NCBI GenBank assembly: GCA_964389205.1
Contig: CAYMDH010000004.1
Coordinates: 1 to 64,000, forward strand
Length of the DNA: 64,000 nucleotides
Direction of reading: 5' to 3'
DNA from: Leptobacterium sp964389205
GTDB lineage: Bacteria > Bacteroidota > Bacteroidia > Flavobacteriales > Flavobacteriaceae
The notes below the pieces were generated by a model. That model was not told the origin of the DNA and made no database searches. It saw only the letters and a program-made list of their open reading frames with translations. Positions 17,137 through 23,975 of this stretch are shown in pieces; position 1 is the stretch's first letter; every line of letters begins with the position of its first letter. A program made the translations under genes and the position numbers.

Positions 17137-19024
17137 GATTTTAAAAAATGTTTGGCGGTTTTCTTCTTTTAAACCTCCTCAAGAAGCCATCATTGATGAC
17201 ATAATTAATGGAAAAGATGTTCTTGCTCTTTTGCCAACAGGAGGAGGTAAATCTATTTGTTTTCAAGTGCCTGCGTTGTCTAAAAAAGGAATATGTATTG
17301 TTATTTCTCCTTTGGTCGCATTAATGAAAGATCAAGTAGAAAACCTAAAATCAAAAGGAATTAAAGCCATTGCTCTTACTGGAGGACTCAAATATACTGA
17401 AGTAGATTCGCTTCTAGATAATTGCATTTATGGAAACTATAAATTTTTATATATTTCTCCAGAAAGACTTCATCAAGAATTAGTTCAAGATCGGATTAAA
17501 CAAATGGATGTAAACCTCATTGCTATTGATGAAGCTCATTGTATTTCACAATGGGGAAACGATTTTCGACCAGCCTATAAAAAATGTAGTATTTTAAAAA
17601 CTTTCTTTCCTAAAATTCCCTTAATTGCGCTTACAGCATCTGCAACTCCTAAAGTTATTGATGATATCATTATCAATTTAGGCATAGAAAAAGATAAGAT
17701 TATTAAAAAATCTTTTTCCAGACCCAATATTGCATATATTGTTCTTGAAGAAGAGGATAAAATATACAGAATAAAGAGATTGTTAGATGAACATCAAGGT
17801 ACTGCCATAATTTATGTTAGAAACAGAAAAGCAACAGTAGATATTGCTACAATTATTAATAATCATGGTGTTTCTGCTACTTATTATCATGGAGGCATTT
17901 CTCCTTTAGAGAAAGGCAAACGCTTAAATAATTGGCTAGATAATAAAGTAAGAGTAATGGTAGCTACCAATGCTTTTGGTATGGGTATTGACAAAGCAGA
18001 TGTTCGTATGGTTATCCATATTCATTTACCTGATAGCATGGAAAGCTACTATCAAGAGGCAGGTAGAGCAGGTAGGAACGGTGAAAAAGCATTCGCTATT
18101 TTATTAAAAAATAAAAGTGATGAGTTGCATGTAAAAAATCAATTCTTAAAAACATTACCCGATGTTCCTTTTATACGATTGCTCTATAAAAGACTAAATA
18201 ATTATTTTCAAATTCCTTATGGCGAAGGCGTTGCATTTTCGACTCATTTTAAGTTTAATGAGTTTTGTAAAGTATACAAATTAAACCCGTTGTTAACGTA
18301 TAATGGCTTAAAGTTATTAGATAGACATAGTATTATTTCGTTATCAGAAAATTTTAATCAACGTGCAACCATTCAGTTTATAGTAACAAATCATCAACTT
18401 TTTAAATATCTCGATACTAATAATAAATTAGAACATGTTACGCAAGCATTGTTACGTACCTATGGAGGTATTTTTGATTCTGAAGTTTCTATTAACATTC
18501 CATTGATAGCCACTAGAACCTCTTCTTCTGAAAAAGAAATTGAAGCCGTATTAAATACATTAGCAAATGATAATATTGTAGTGTATAATGCAGGAAACAG
18601 AGATACTGAAATTACTTTTTTGATTCCTAGAGAAGATGAAAAAACAATCAATGTAATTGCTAGGGAAGTTAAGCAGCAAAACAGTTATAAAGAACAATTA
18701 ATAAATGCTGTTATTGCATATACGACAAATGATACTCTATGTAAAAGCATTCAATTACTAACCTATTTTGGAGAAAAAAACACTGTTGCTTGTGGCATTT
18801 GTTCAGTTTGTAATAGCGAAAAAGAACCTTTTGTTAAAAAAGAAATGAAAAAGCTATGTCAAAATATCATTGTACTTTTATCTTCTACCCCAAAAACATC
18901 AAAAGAATTAACCGAAGAATTAGTATACAAAGAGAAAAATATTATTGCTGCATTACAACTATTGTTAGAACATAACACCATTACAATTAATGATAAAAAC
19001 GAATATACCATCATAAAATCATGA
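17120..19024 (+). CDS. recQ: ATP-dependent DNA helicase RecQ
   Basis: A 634-residue RecQ-family 3'-5' helicase. Walker A is LLPTGGGKS, the RecQ DEAH box is IDEAHCISQWG with the following FRPAY aromatic loop, and motif VI is QEAGRAGRNG. A C-terminal zinc-binding part ends CGICSVC, and a winged-helix-like tail follows. The HRDC domain is absent, so this is the shorter RecQ type. It acts in recombination and fork repair. It overlaps fmt by 4 nt (ATGA). Confidence 0.93.
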   Translation: MQKPLEILKNVWRFSSFKPPQEAIIDDIINGKDVLALLPTGGGKSICFQVPALSKKGICIVISPLVALMKDQVENLKSKGIKAIALTGGLKYTEVDSLLDNCIYGNYKFLYISPERLHQELVQDRIKQMDVNLIAIDEAHCISQWGNDFRPAYKKCSILKTFFPKIPLIALTASATPKVIDDIIINLGIEKDKIIKKSFSRPNIAYIVLEEEDKIYRIKRLLDEHQGTAIIYVRNRKATVDIATIINNHGVSATYYHGGISPLEKGKRLNNWLDNKVRVMVATNAFGMGIDKADVRMVIHIHLPDSMESYYQEAGRAGRNGEKAFAILLKNKSDELHVKNQFLKTLPDVPFIRLLYKRLNNYFQIPYGEGVAFSTHFKFNEFCKVYKLNPLLTYNGLKLLDRHSIISLSENFNQRATIQFIVTNHQLFKYLDTNNKLEHVTQALLRTYGGIFDSEVSINIPLIATRTSSSEKEIEAVLNTLANDNIVVYNAGNRDTEITFLIPREDEKTINVIAREVKQQNSYKEQLINAVIAYTTNDTLCKSIQLLTYFGEKNTVACGICSVCNSEKEPFVKKEMKKLCQNIIVLLSSTPKTSKELTEELVYKEKNIIAALQLLLEHNTITINDKNEYTIIKS

Positions 19025-19968
19025 GAGATTTACGAATTGTATTTATGGGGACACCTCATTTTGCTGTAGAAACTTTAAAAACATTAATAGACAATAATTA
19101 TAATATAGTAGGTGTAATTACAGCTCCAGACAAACCCTCTGGAAGAGGTCAAAAGATCAATCAGTCTGCAGTTAAAGAATATGCAATATCTCAGGGATTA
19201 CATATCATGCAACCAATCAACTTAAAAGATCCTGATTTTATTAGATCTTTAAAAGATTTAAATGTCAACTTGCAAATTGTAGTTGCCTTTAGAATGCTTC
19301 CCAGAGTTGTATGGGAATTACCTGACTATGGCACTTTCAATCTTCATGCTTCTTTGCTTCCCAACTATAGAGGAGCTGCTCCTATAAACTGGGCGATTAT
19401 TAATGGGGAAACAAAAACTGGGGTAACTACTTTTTTTATAGATGAAAAAATTGATACCGGAATGATTATTCTACAAGAAGAAATCGCAATAAATAATGAT
19501 GAGACAGCTGGAGAATTACATGATAGGTTAATGACATTAGGTTCTAAAACTGTATTAAAAACAGTACGGTCTATCGAGGAGAATAAATTAGTTACTAGAA
19601 AACAACCCGAAAATAAAAATTTAAAAACAGCCTATAAATTATATAAGGACACTTGTAAAATAGATTGGAACAAAAGCAGTCTCGAAATTTACAATCATAT
19701 ACGAGGATTAAATCCATACCCTACAGCTACGAGTATCTTATCAAATAATGGAAGCGAAGAAACTATAAAGATATTTGAAGTTTCTATAATAGATTCTTCA
19801 CATAATTTAGAGCCAGGAACCATTATAGTAGAAAAAAAAGAAGTGAAGGTAGCTGTTGACGGTGGATATATTAGCCTAGAAAAAGTTCAATTACCAGGGA
19901 AACGAAAAATGAATATTAAAGATCTTTTGAACGGCTATGAATTTAAAAAAGAAGCAAGAATGCGCTAA
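19021..19968 (+). CDS. fmt: Methionyl-tRNA formyltransferase
   Basis: A 315-residue enzyme. The formyltetrahydrofolate-binding core contains the HASLLPNYRGAAPINWAI block with the catalytic Asn/His/Asp neighbourhood, and the C-terminal OB-like domain ends with KMNIKDLLNG. It formylates initiator Met-tRNA. It is the third gene of the ATPase-recQ-fmt operon. Confidence 0.96.
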   Translation: MRDLRIVFMGTPHFAVETLKTLIDNNYNIVGVITAPDKPSGRGQKINQSAVKEYAISQGLHIMQPINLKDPDFIRSLKDLNVNLQIVVAFRMLPRVVWELPDYGTFNLHASLLPNYRGAAPINWAIINGETKTGVTTFFIDEKIDTGMIILQEEIAINNDETAGELHDRLMTLGSKTVLKTVRSIEENKLVTRKQPENKNLKTAYKLYKDTCKIDWNKSSLEIYNHIRGLNPYPTATSILSNNGSEETIKIFEVSIIDSSHNLEPGTIIVEKKEVKVAVDGGYISLEKVQLPGKRKMNIKDLLNGYEFKKEARMR

Positions 19969-20009
19969 GCCCTTACTATCGTTGAGATAGCGAAATCTCT
20001 TGCAAATAC

Positions 20010-20101
20010 TTCAAGTTTATTAACAAACCATTCAAGTTATTAACAAAAAAGTGGATTTCCCCTTATTTTACTTGTGTAAGACCGAAATCCATATAAATTT
20101 G
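20010..20101 (+). promoter_or_regulatory. HU promoter with upstream direct repeats
   Basis: TTG at 20072-20074 and TAAATTTG at 20094-20101 are spaced by 19 nt, a canonical Bacteroidota promoter. Upstream, TTCAAGTTTATTAACAAA (20010-20027) and TTCAAGTTATTAACAAA (20031-20047) form near-identical direct repeats 21 bp apart, two helical turns. An inverted repeat TGGATTTC (20052-20059)/GAAATCCA (20084-20091) spans the -33 region. Confidence 0.6.
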
Positions 20102-20155
20102 TCTTGCAAATTAAAATCAATGTTTAACCAACAATTTTATTTTAAACTTTAGATT

Positions 20156-20428
20156 ATGAATAAAACTGAATTAATTGATGCAATGGCGGCAGACGCTGGC
20201 ATCACTAAAGCAGCAGCGAAAAAAGCGTTAGAGTCTTTTTTAGGAAATGTAGAAGGTACTCTTAAAAAGGGTGGTAGAGTTTCATTAGTAGGTTTCGGAT
20301 CTTGGTCAGTTTCTAACAGAGCGGCAAGAGAAGGAAGAAATCCACAAACTGGAAAAACTATCAAAATAGCTGCTAAAAATGTAGTTAAATTTAAAGCAGG
20401 AGCTGACCTAAGCAGTTCTGTAAATTAA
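20156..20428 (+). CDS. HU-family DNA-binding protein
   Basis: A 90-residue histone-like protein with the classic HU start (MNKTELIDAMAADAGIT) and the beta-arm signature GFGSWSVSNRAAREGRNP. It is full length. It binds and bends DNA as a dimer in the nucleoid. Its codon use is stronger (GCA/GGT-rich) than that of the surrounding genes, as expected for high expression. It has its own promoter and a 13-bp-stem terminator. Confidence 0.96.
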   Translation: MNKTELIDAMAADAGITKAAAKKALESFLGNVEGTLKKGGRVSLVGFGSWSVSNRAAREGRNPQTGKTIKIAAKNVVKFKAGADLSSSVN

Positions 20429-20451
20429 TTTTACCATAACTTGAAAGTCTT

Positions 20452-20484
20452 AAAAACACCTATTAATAATAGGTGTTTTTCTTT
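20452..20484 (+). terminator. Rho-independent terminator of the HU gene
   Basis: The 13-bp perfect stem AAAAACACCTATT/AATAGGTGTTTTT with a 3-nt loop is followed by more T residues. Confidence 0.92.
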
Positions 20485-20560
20485 TTTATGTACAGAATTA
20501 ATTTCTTTAAAATTTGATTTTTTTAAATTTTTAGTTAGATTTAATAAAAAATGAATATTT

Positions 20561-21121
20561 ATGGTATCCTTAAAACCCAAAAAAGGACATCTACTCATAG
20601 CAGAGCCCTCCATCATTGGAGATGTTTCTTTTAATAGGTCTGTAGTTTTACTTGCAGAGCATAATAAAGAGGGGTCTATAGGATTCATTTTAAACAAACC
20701 CTTATCTTTTAGTCTTAACGAACTTGTACCAGAGATACATAAATCCATAAAAGTATACAATGGTGGTCCTGTAGAACAAGACAATCTTTATTTCATTCAT
20801 AAGGTTCCTCATTTAATTACCAATAGTATTGAAATATCTCATGAAGTTTATTGGGGTGGAGATTTTGAAACCATTATTGATCAAATAAATGATGGAAGTA
20901 TTAAAAATAGTGATATTCGTTTCTTTTTAGGGTATTCTGGATGGGAAATCATGCAATTAGAAAAAGAGTTACAATCCAACTCTTGGATCGTTATTGAAAA
21001 CTCTTATAAGAGTAATGTTGTTAAAAAATCTGCAGATTATCTTTGGAAAGAAAAAATGCTTGAATTAGGTGGTGATTACGTTTTATGGTCTAATGCTCCT
21101 GAAAATCCTAGTTTAAATTAA
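20561..21121 (+). CDS. YqgE/AlgH family protein
   Basis: A 186-residue DUF179 protein. The conserved GHLLIAEPSI, GSIGFILNKPL and FFLGYSGWE motifs are all present. The family is widespread and has been linked to alginate regulation in Pseudomonas, but its biochemical role is unknown. The gene converges on the pabC-like gene with a 4-nt overlap of the 3' ends. Confidence 0.9.
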   Translation: MVSLKPKKGHLLIAEPSIIGDVSFNRSVVLLAEHNKEGSIGFILNKPLSFSLNELVPEIHKSIKVYNGGPVEQDNLYFIHKVPHLITNSIEISHEVYWGGDFETIIDQINDGSIKNSDIRFFLGYSGWEIMQLEKELQSNSWIVIENSYKSNVVKKSADYLWKEKMLELGGDYVLWSNAPENPSLN

Positions 21122-21963
21122 GACAACCTAATTAACGTATTCAATTTTCTCAACAAATCTTGACTAACCTTAGTCTCAAATCGTTTTTTTCTGTATTGGG
21201 TGATAGGTTGAATACCTGTTATAACATTTGTCACAAACAATTCATCTGCTTTTTGCAATTCAAACGGTGATATAGATGTTTCTTCTAAAACGTAATTTTC
21301 TAGCTTAGAAATAATTCTTATTAATTGCTTGCGTAAAACCCCATTCAAACATCCATCAGAAAGCGGAGGTGTTTTAATAACCATTCCCTTTGCCATAAAA
21401 ATATTTCCGTTGATAGCTTCTACTACGCTTTTGTGCTGATTTAATAAAAGGCAGTTTTGGTAATCATTTTCTTTTGCATAAATGCCTGCAATGACATGAA
21501 TAATTTTATTAGAAGATTTTAATGTAGAAAGCATGTCTGGATTTACCCAATGATCTTTGTATAATTCAACAATATAATTTGAAGTATCCAGTAAATAAAA
21601 AGGAGAAGCAATTTCTTGTGCTTCTATAATATAAGATACATCATTTGAAATAGGCGTATACAATCCTTTAGCGTCTCTATAAACTGTAAAACGAATACGA
21701 GCTGGTTTTTCTTTTAATCCCTTAACTTCTATTGTTTTTAAGATTTCTTCTTCTAAATATTCCATAGTAAAGTTCATAGGAATCTCCATACGTAGTATAC
21801 GCATAGACGACATAAGCCTGAGGTAATGTTCTTCCCAAAAAAATATTTTTGAATTTACTACTCGAATCGTTTCAAACAGAGCATCGCCGTATCTCAATCC
21901 TCTATTGTTCTCATCTAAAAATTGTTCTTTGTCTCTTAAAATAAGACCGTTAAAATTAATCAT
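21118..21963 (-). CDS. Class IV aminotransferase (aminodeoxychorismate lyase / BCAT-like)
   Basis: A 281-residue PLP fold-type IV enzyme. RYGDALFETIRV near the N terminus and the PLP lysine in the TLKSSNKI segment are diagnostic. The NGVLRKQLI and ADELFVTNVITGIQPI blocks suit aminodeoxychorismate lyase (PabC) or a D-amino-acid/branched-chain transaminase. PabC is the more likely choice by length, but the sequence does not decide. A hairpin and T tract abut the start codon. Confidence 0.82.
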   Translation of the reverse strand: MINFNGLILRDKEQFLDENNRGLRYGDALFETIRVVNSKIFFWEEHYLRLMSSMRILRMEIPMNFTMEYLEEEILKTIEVKGLKEKPARIRFTVYRDAKGLYTPISNDVSYIIEAQEIASPFYLLDTSNYIVELYKDHWVNPDMLSTLKSSNKIIHVIAGIYAKENDYQNCLLLNQHKSVVEAINGNIFMAKGMVIKTPPLSDGCLNGVLRKQLIRIISKLENYVLEETSISPFELQKADELFVTNVITGIQPITQYRKKRFETKVSQDLLRKLNTLIRLS

Positions 21964-21988
21964 AAAAAAAGCCTTGAAAAATCAAGGC
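21964..21988 (-). terminator. Hairpin-T tract between two minus-strand genes
   Basis: GCCTTGA (21971-21977) and TCAAGGC (21982-21988) form a stem followed on the minus strand by T7, which runs directly into the ATG at 21961-21963. A TATATTTG -7 box on the minus strand (about 21989-21996) precedes it. The hairpin may end the upstream gene, or sit at the 5' end of the pabC-like mRNA. Confidence 0.65.
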
Positions 21989-22014
21989 AAATATACTTTA
22001 TTTACTGCTTTTAT

Positions 22015-22401
22015 CTATACAGATCCTATAACATGTTTTAAAGAAGAAATTTGATTCTCCCAAAGCATTTTAGCTTCTTCTAATTCATCTTCTTCTGCAA
22101 AATCTGATACTAACAATGAAACATCTTTAGTTATTTCATCTACCACTATACGTAATTCAAAATACGTATCATCATCTTCACTTTCTTCCCATTTGAATCG
22201 AATCAGCTCTCCATTTTTTTTCTTTAAAAGCTTTGCTTGTTCTTCACTATCATCCCAAATGAATGTAAACAACTCTCCACGTGAATTCACATTATCAGCA
22301 AACCATTCAGACAACCCTGAAGGTGTAGATAAATATTGATATAATAGCTGCGGAGAAGAATGTACTACAAATTCTATCTCATATTTAATTTTATCCTGCA
22401 T
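22015..22401 (-). CDS. START-like domain protein (AHSA1/SRPBCC type)
   Basis: A 128-residue acidic protein. The VVHSSPQLLYQYLSTPSGLSEWF segment is the typical opening of AHSA1-like START domains, and the long C-terminal helix closes the fold. No catalytic residue is predicted. Bacteroidota genomes commonly carry this small START-like gene next to the class IV aminotransferase gene; the 51-nt gap here holds a hairpin. Confidence 0.8.
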   Translation of the reverse strand: MQDKIKYEIEFVVHSSPQLLYQYLSTPSGLSEWFADNVNSRGELFTFIWDDSEEQAKLLKKKNGELIRFKWEESEDDDTYFELRIVVDEITKDVSLLVSDFAEEDELEEAKMLWENQISSLKHVIGSV

Positions 22402-22484
22402 TGGTATTTTGTTTAACGTTTGACAATATAATTATTTCTCTTAAATACAAGAAAGGAATTCATTAAAATATTTTGCCTGTTTGA

Positions 22485-22515
22485 TTTGAGAGACTCAAAT
22501 TTGTTTCTATATTTG
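22485..22515 (+). promoter_or_regulatory. tRNA promoter with an inverted repeat in the spacer
   Basis: TTTG (22485-22488), exactly 19 nt, then TATATTTG (22508-22515): a perfect Bacteroidota promoter for the tRNA at 22553. The 7-bp inverted repeat ATTTGAG/CTCAAAT with loop AGA overlaps the -33 box. Confidence 0.8.
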
Positions 22516-22552
22516 CACCCGCATTGAGAAATATAAAAAAACTCAATCTAAT

Positions 22553-22629
22553 GGCGAGGTAGCTCAGTTGGTTAGAGCGTCGGATTCATAACCCGGAGGT
22601 CTCGGGTTCAATTCCCGATCTCGCTACCA
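22553..22629 (+). tRNA. tRNA with CAT anticodon (probably elongator Met)
   Basis: A full cloverleaf: acceptor GGCGAGG pairing with TCTCGCT, D arm GCTC..GAGC, anticodon loop TTCATAA, T arm TCGGG/CCCGA with TTCAATT loop, and encoded CCA. No C1-A72 mismatch is present, so it is not the initiator. tRNA-Ile2 (lysidine) cannot be fully excluded. From position 22585 on, the gene body is element-derived: it differs from the displaced chromosomal copy at 40551 by paired T-stem changes and by the encoded CCA. Confidence 0.92.
22585..22601 (+). other. attL core (tRNA anticodon-loop region)
   Basis: The 17-bp identity TTCATAACCCGGAGGTC is repeated exactly at 40551-40567. Upstream bases differ, and downstream similarity continues with substitutions through the T arm. 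This defines the strand-exchange region of the element, in the anticodon loop to variable region of the tRNA. Confidence 0.88.
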
Positions 22630-22639
22630 GTAAATAAAG

Positions 22640-22668
22640 GACTTTCAGGAAACTGGAAGTCTTTTTTT
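22640..22668 (+). terminator. Terminator of the reconstituted tRNA gene
   Basis: GACTTTCAG (22640-22648)/CTGGAAGTC (22653-22661), one G-T pair, loop GAAA, then T7. It is brought by the element and unrelated in sequence to the displaced terminator at 40602. Confidence 0.8.
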
Positions 22669-22673
22669 GTTTC

Positions 22674-22699
22674 TGGGTACAACATAGGTACAACATTTT
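22674..22699 (+). repeat. Element-end direct repeat, left copy
   Basis: A 26-bp sequence made of two GTACAACAT 9-mers spaced by 11 bp plus flanks. An identical copy lies at 40424-40449 just upstream of the integrase start. Position and tandem structure suggest arm-type integrase or excisionase sites. Confidence 0.75.
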
Positions 22700-22810
22700 G
22701 ACTTTTTCCCTTCAATTTATTTTCATTCTATTATTTATTGTCATTTAGTATCAAAGTATATTATTAAACACTTATACAGAATGAGTTACGGTTTTACCGT
22801 AATTAACTCC

Positions 22811-22829
22811 GGGGGTTTTTCCCCTTTTT
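22811..22829 (+). promoter_or_regulatory. G5-T5-C4-T5 motif, copy 1
   Basis: GGGGGTTTTTCCCCTTTTT lies 64 nt before the first defence-operon gene. Related copies are at 34086-34104 and 37473-37492, all in gene-start regions of the element. It can fold as a 4-bp G-C hairpin followed by T residues. A second inverted repeat, TTACGGT (22786-22792)/ACCGTAA (22796-22802), lies just upstream. Confidence 0.45.
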
Positions 22830-22853
22830 AAAAACAAATATTCTTTTCTAAAC

Positions 22854-22897
22854 ACATTATTCGTAAGTTGTATACGTATACAACTTACGAATAATGT
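22854..22897. promoter_or_regulatory. Perfect 44-bp palindrome covering the first start codon of the defence operon
   Basis: Two 22-nt arms with no spacer and no mismatch, centred between 22875 and 22876; the left half ends GTTGTATAC and the right half begins GTATACAAC. The ATG of the MBL gene (22894-22896) lies in the right arm. A TAAGTTG sequence at 22864-22870 is one T short of a -7 box; if used, transcription would start near the centre and the mRNA would carry only the right arm. It could be an operator, a cruciform or a translation-blocking hairpin. Confidence 0.85.
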
Positions 22898-23970
22898 TAT
22901 CAATAAAATTTTTACAAGGATACAACGGAGATTGTATCTTAATTTCTTTCCGTGGTAATTCAGGTTCTATCAAGAATATATTAATTGATGGAGGAACAGG
23001 AAGTACATATTCTAGAAGACGTAAAGCAGGAGATCTAAAAAAGGAGGTCTTAAAACTTAAAGATCAAAATCAACTTATTGATCTTCTCATTATCACTCAT
23101 ATTGATGACGACCACATAGGTGGTATTTTAAAAATGTTCGAAGACAGAAATTTTGACAAATCTTTGGTTAAAAAAGTTTGGTTTAATTCAGGAAAATTAA
23201 TTGCAGAGCATTTTGACTCTACAGATGAATTTGAAGAAAGAGATATTGATCTAAGTATTCATAATGACACTAATACTAATCACACAGATACCAGCGTCAG
23301 GCAGGGAGTTAAGCTTGATGATTTTTTAAGGGATTTGGATTGTTGGAATCATGATGTTATAAAAACAGATGTGATTGAAGAATTTGATAACTGTAAGATA
23401 ACTGTTTTGTCACCTGATAAGCATAATTTAAAGAAGCTACATGATAAGTGGGAAAGAGAACAGCCTCAATCTTTAGATACTTCATCTGGCAAGACTGATT
23501 ATCATTTATCAATTAAAGAATTGTTAGATCATGAAGACGTTTTTAAGGAGGATGAATCTATACCAAATGGGAGCTCAATTGCCTTTTTAATGGAGTTTGA
23601 TGAGAAGAAAATACTTTTCCTTGGAGACTCTTATCCAACTCTAATTGCACAAGAAATTAAAAAGCTTGGATATTCAAAGGATAAAAAATTAGAACTTGAC
23701 TTACTTAAAATATCTCATCATGCAAGCAAAGGGAATACAAATAAAGAATTGTTAGAATTAATAGATTGTGACACTTATGTTACTCTAACCAATAGTTTGA
23801 AACATGGGCTTCCTGATAAGATTACATTTGCGAGGATAATTAAAAATAGTCCTAACCCCACTCTATTATTCAATTATGATATAGTAAATAAGATTTTTTC
23901 AGAAGAGGACTTAAATTCAGATAAGTTTGAAGCTGATTATTTAAATCGGGAGCCAATTATTTTAGACTAA
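22894..23970 (+). CDS. MBL-fold hydrolase, Lamassu/ABC-3C-type effector component
   Basis: A 358-residue metallo-beta-lactamase-fold protein of the ComEC/Rec2-like branch: FLQGYNGDC at the start, LIDGG at 30-34, the metal motif THIDDDHIGG (H69, D71, D73, H74), an LFLGDS strand with the bridging Asp, and the ISHHASKGN motif near 275. No signal peptide, so cytoplasmic; not an antibiotic-resistance enzyme. It is the first gene of the operon, 5 nt before the protease gene. An MBL-fold hydrolase plus a protease beside an SMC ATPase matches the Lamassu subtype with hydrolase and protease effectors. Its start codon lies inside a 44-bp palindrome. Confidence 0.85.
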   Translation: MLSIKFLQGYNGDCILISFRGNSGSIKNILIDGGTGSTYSRRRKAGDLKKEVLKLKDQNQLIDLLIITHIDDDHIGGILKMFEDRNFDKSLVKKVWFNSGKLIAEHFDSTDEFEERDIDLSIHNDTNTNHTDTSVRQGVKLDDFLRDLDCWNHDVIKTDVIEEFDNCKITVLSPDKHNLKKLHDKWEREQPQSLDTSSGKTDYHLSIKELLDHEDVFKEDESIPNGSSIAFLMEFDEKKILFLGDSYPTLIAQEIKKLGYSKDKKLELDLLKISHHASKGNTNKELLELIDCDTYVTLTNSLKHGLPDKITFARIIKNSPNPTLLFNYDIVNKIFSEEDLNSDKFEADYLNREPIILD

Positions 23971-23975
23971 TCTAT

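Noticed and set aside
22894..23970. Metallo-beta-lactamase antibiotic resistance gene
   Set aside because: The fold is MBL, but the motif HxDDDH, the ComEC-like layout, the lack of a signal peptide and the operon context indicate a defence component.
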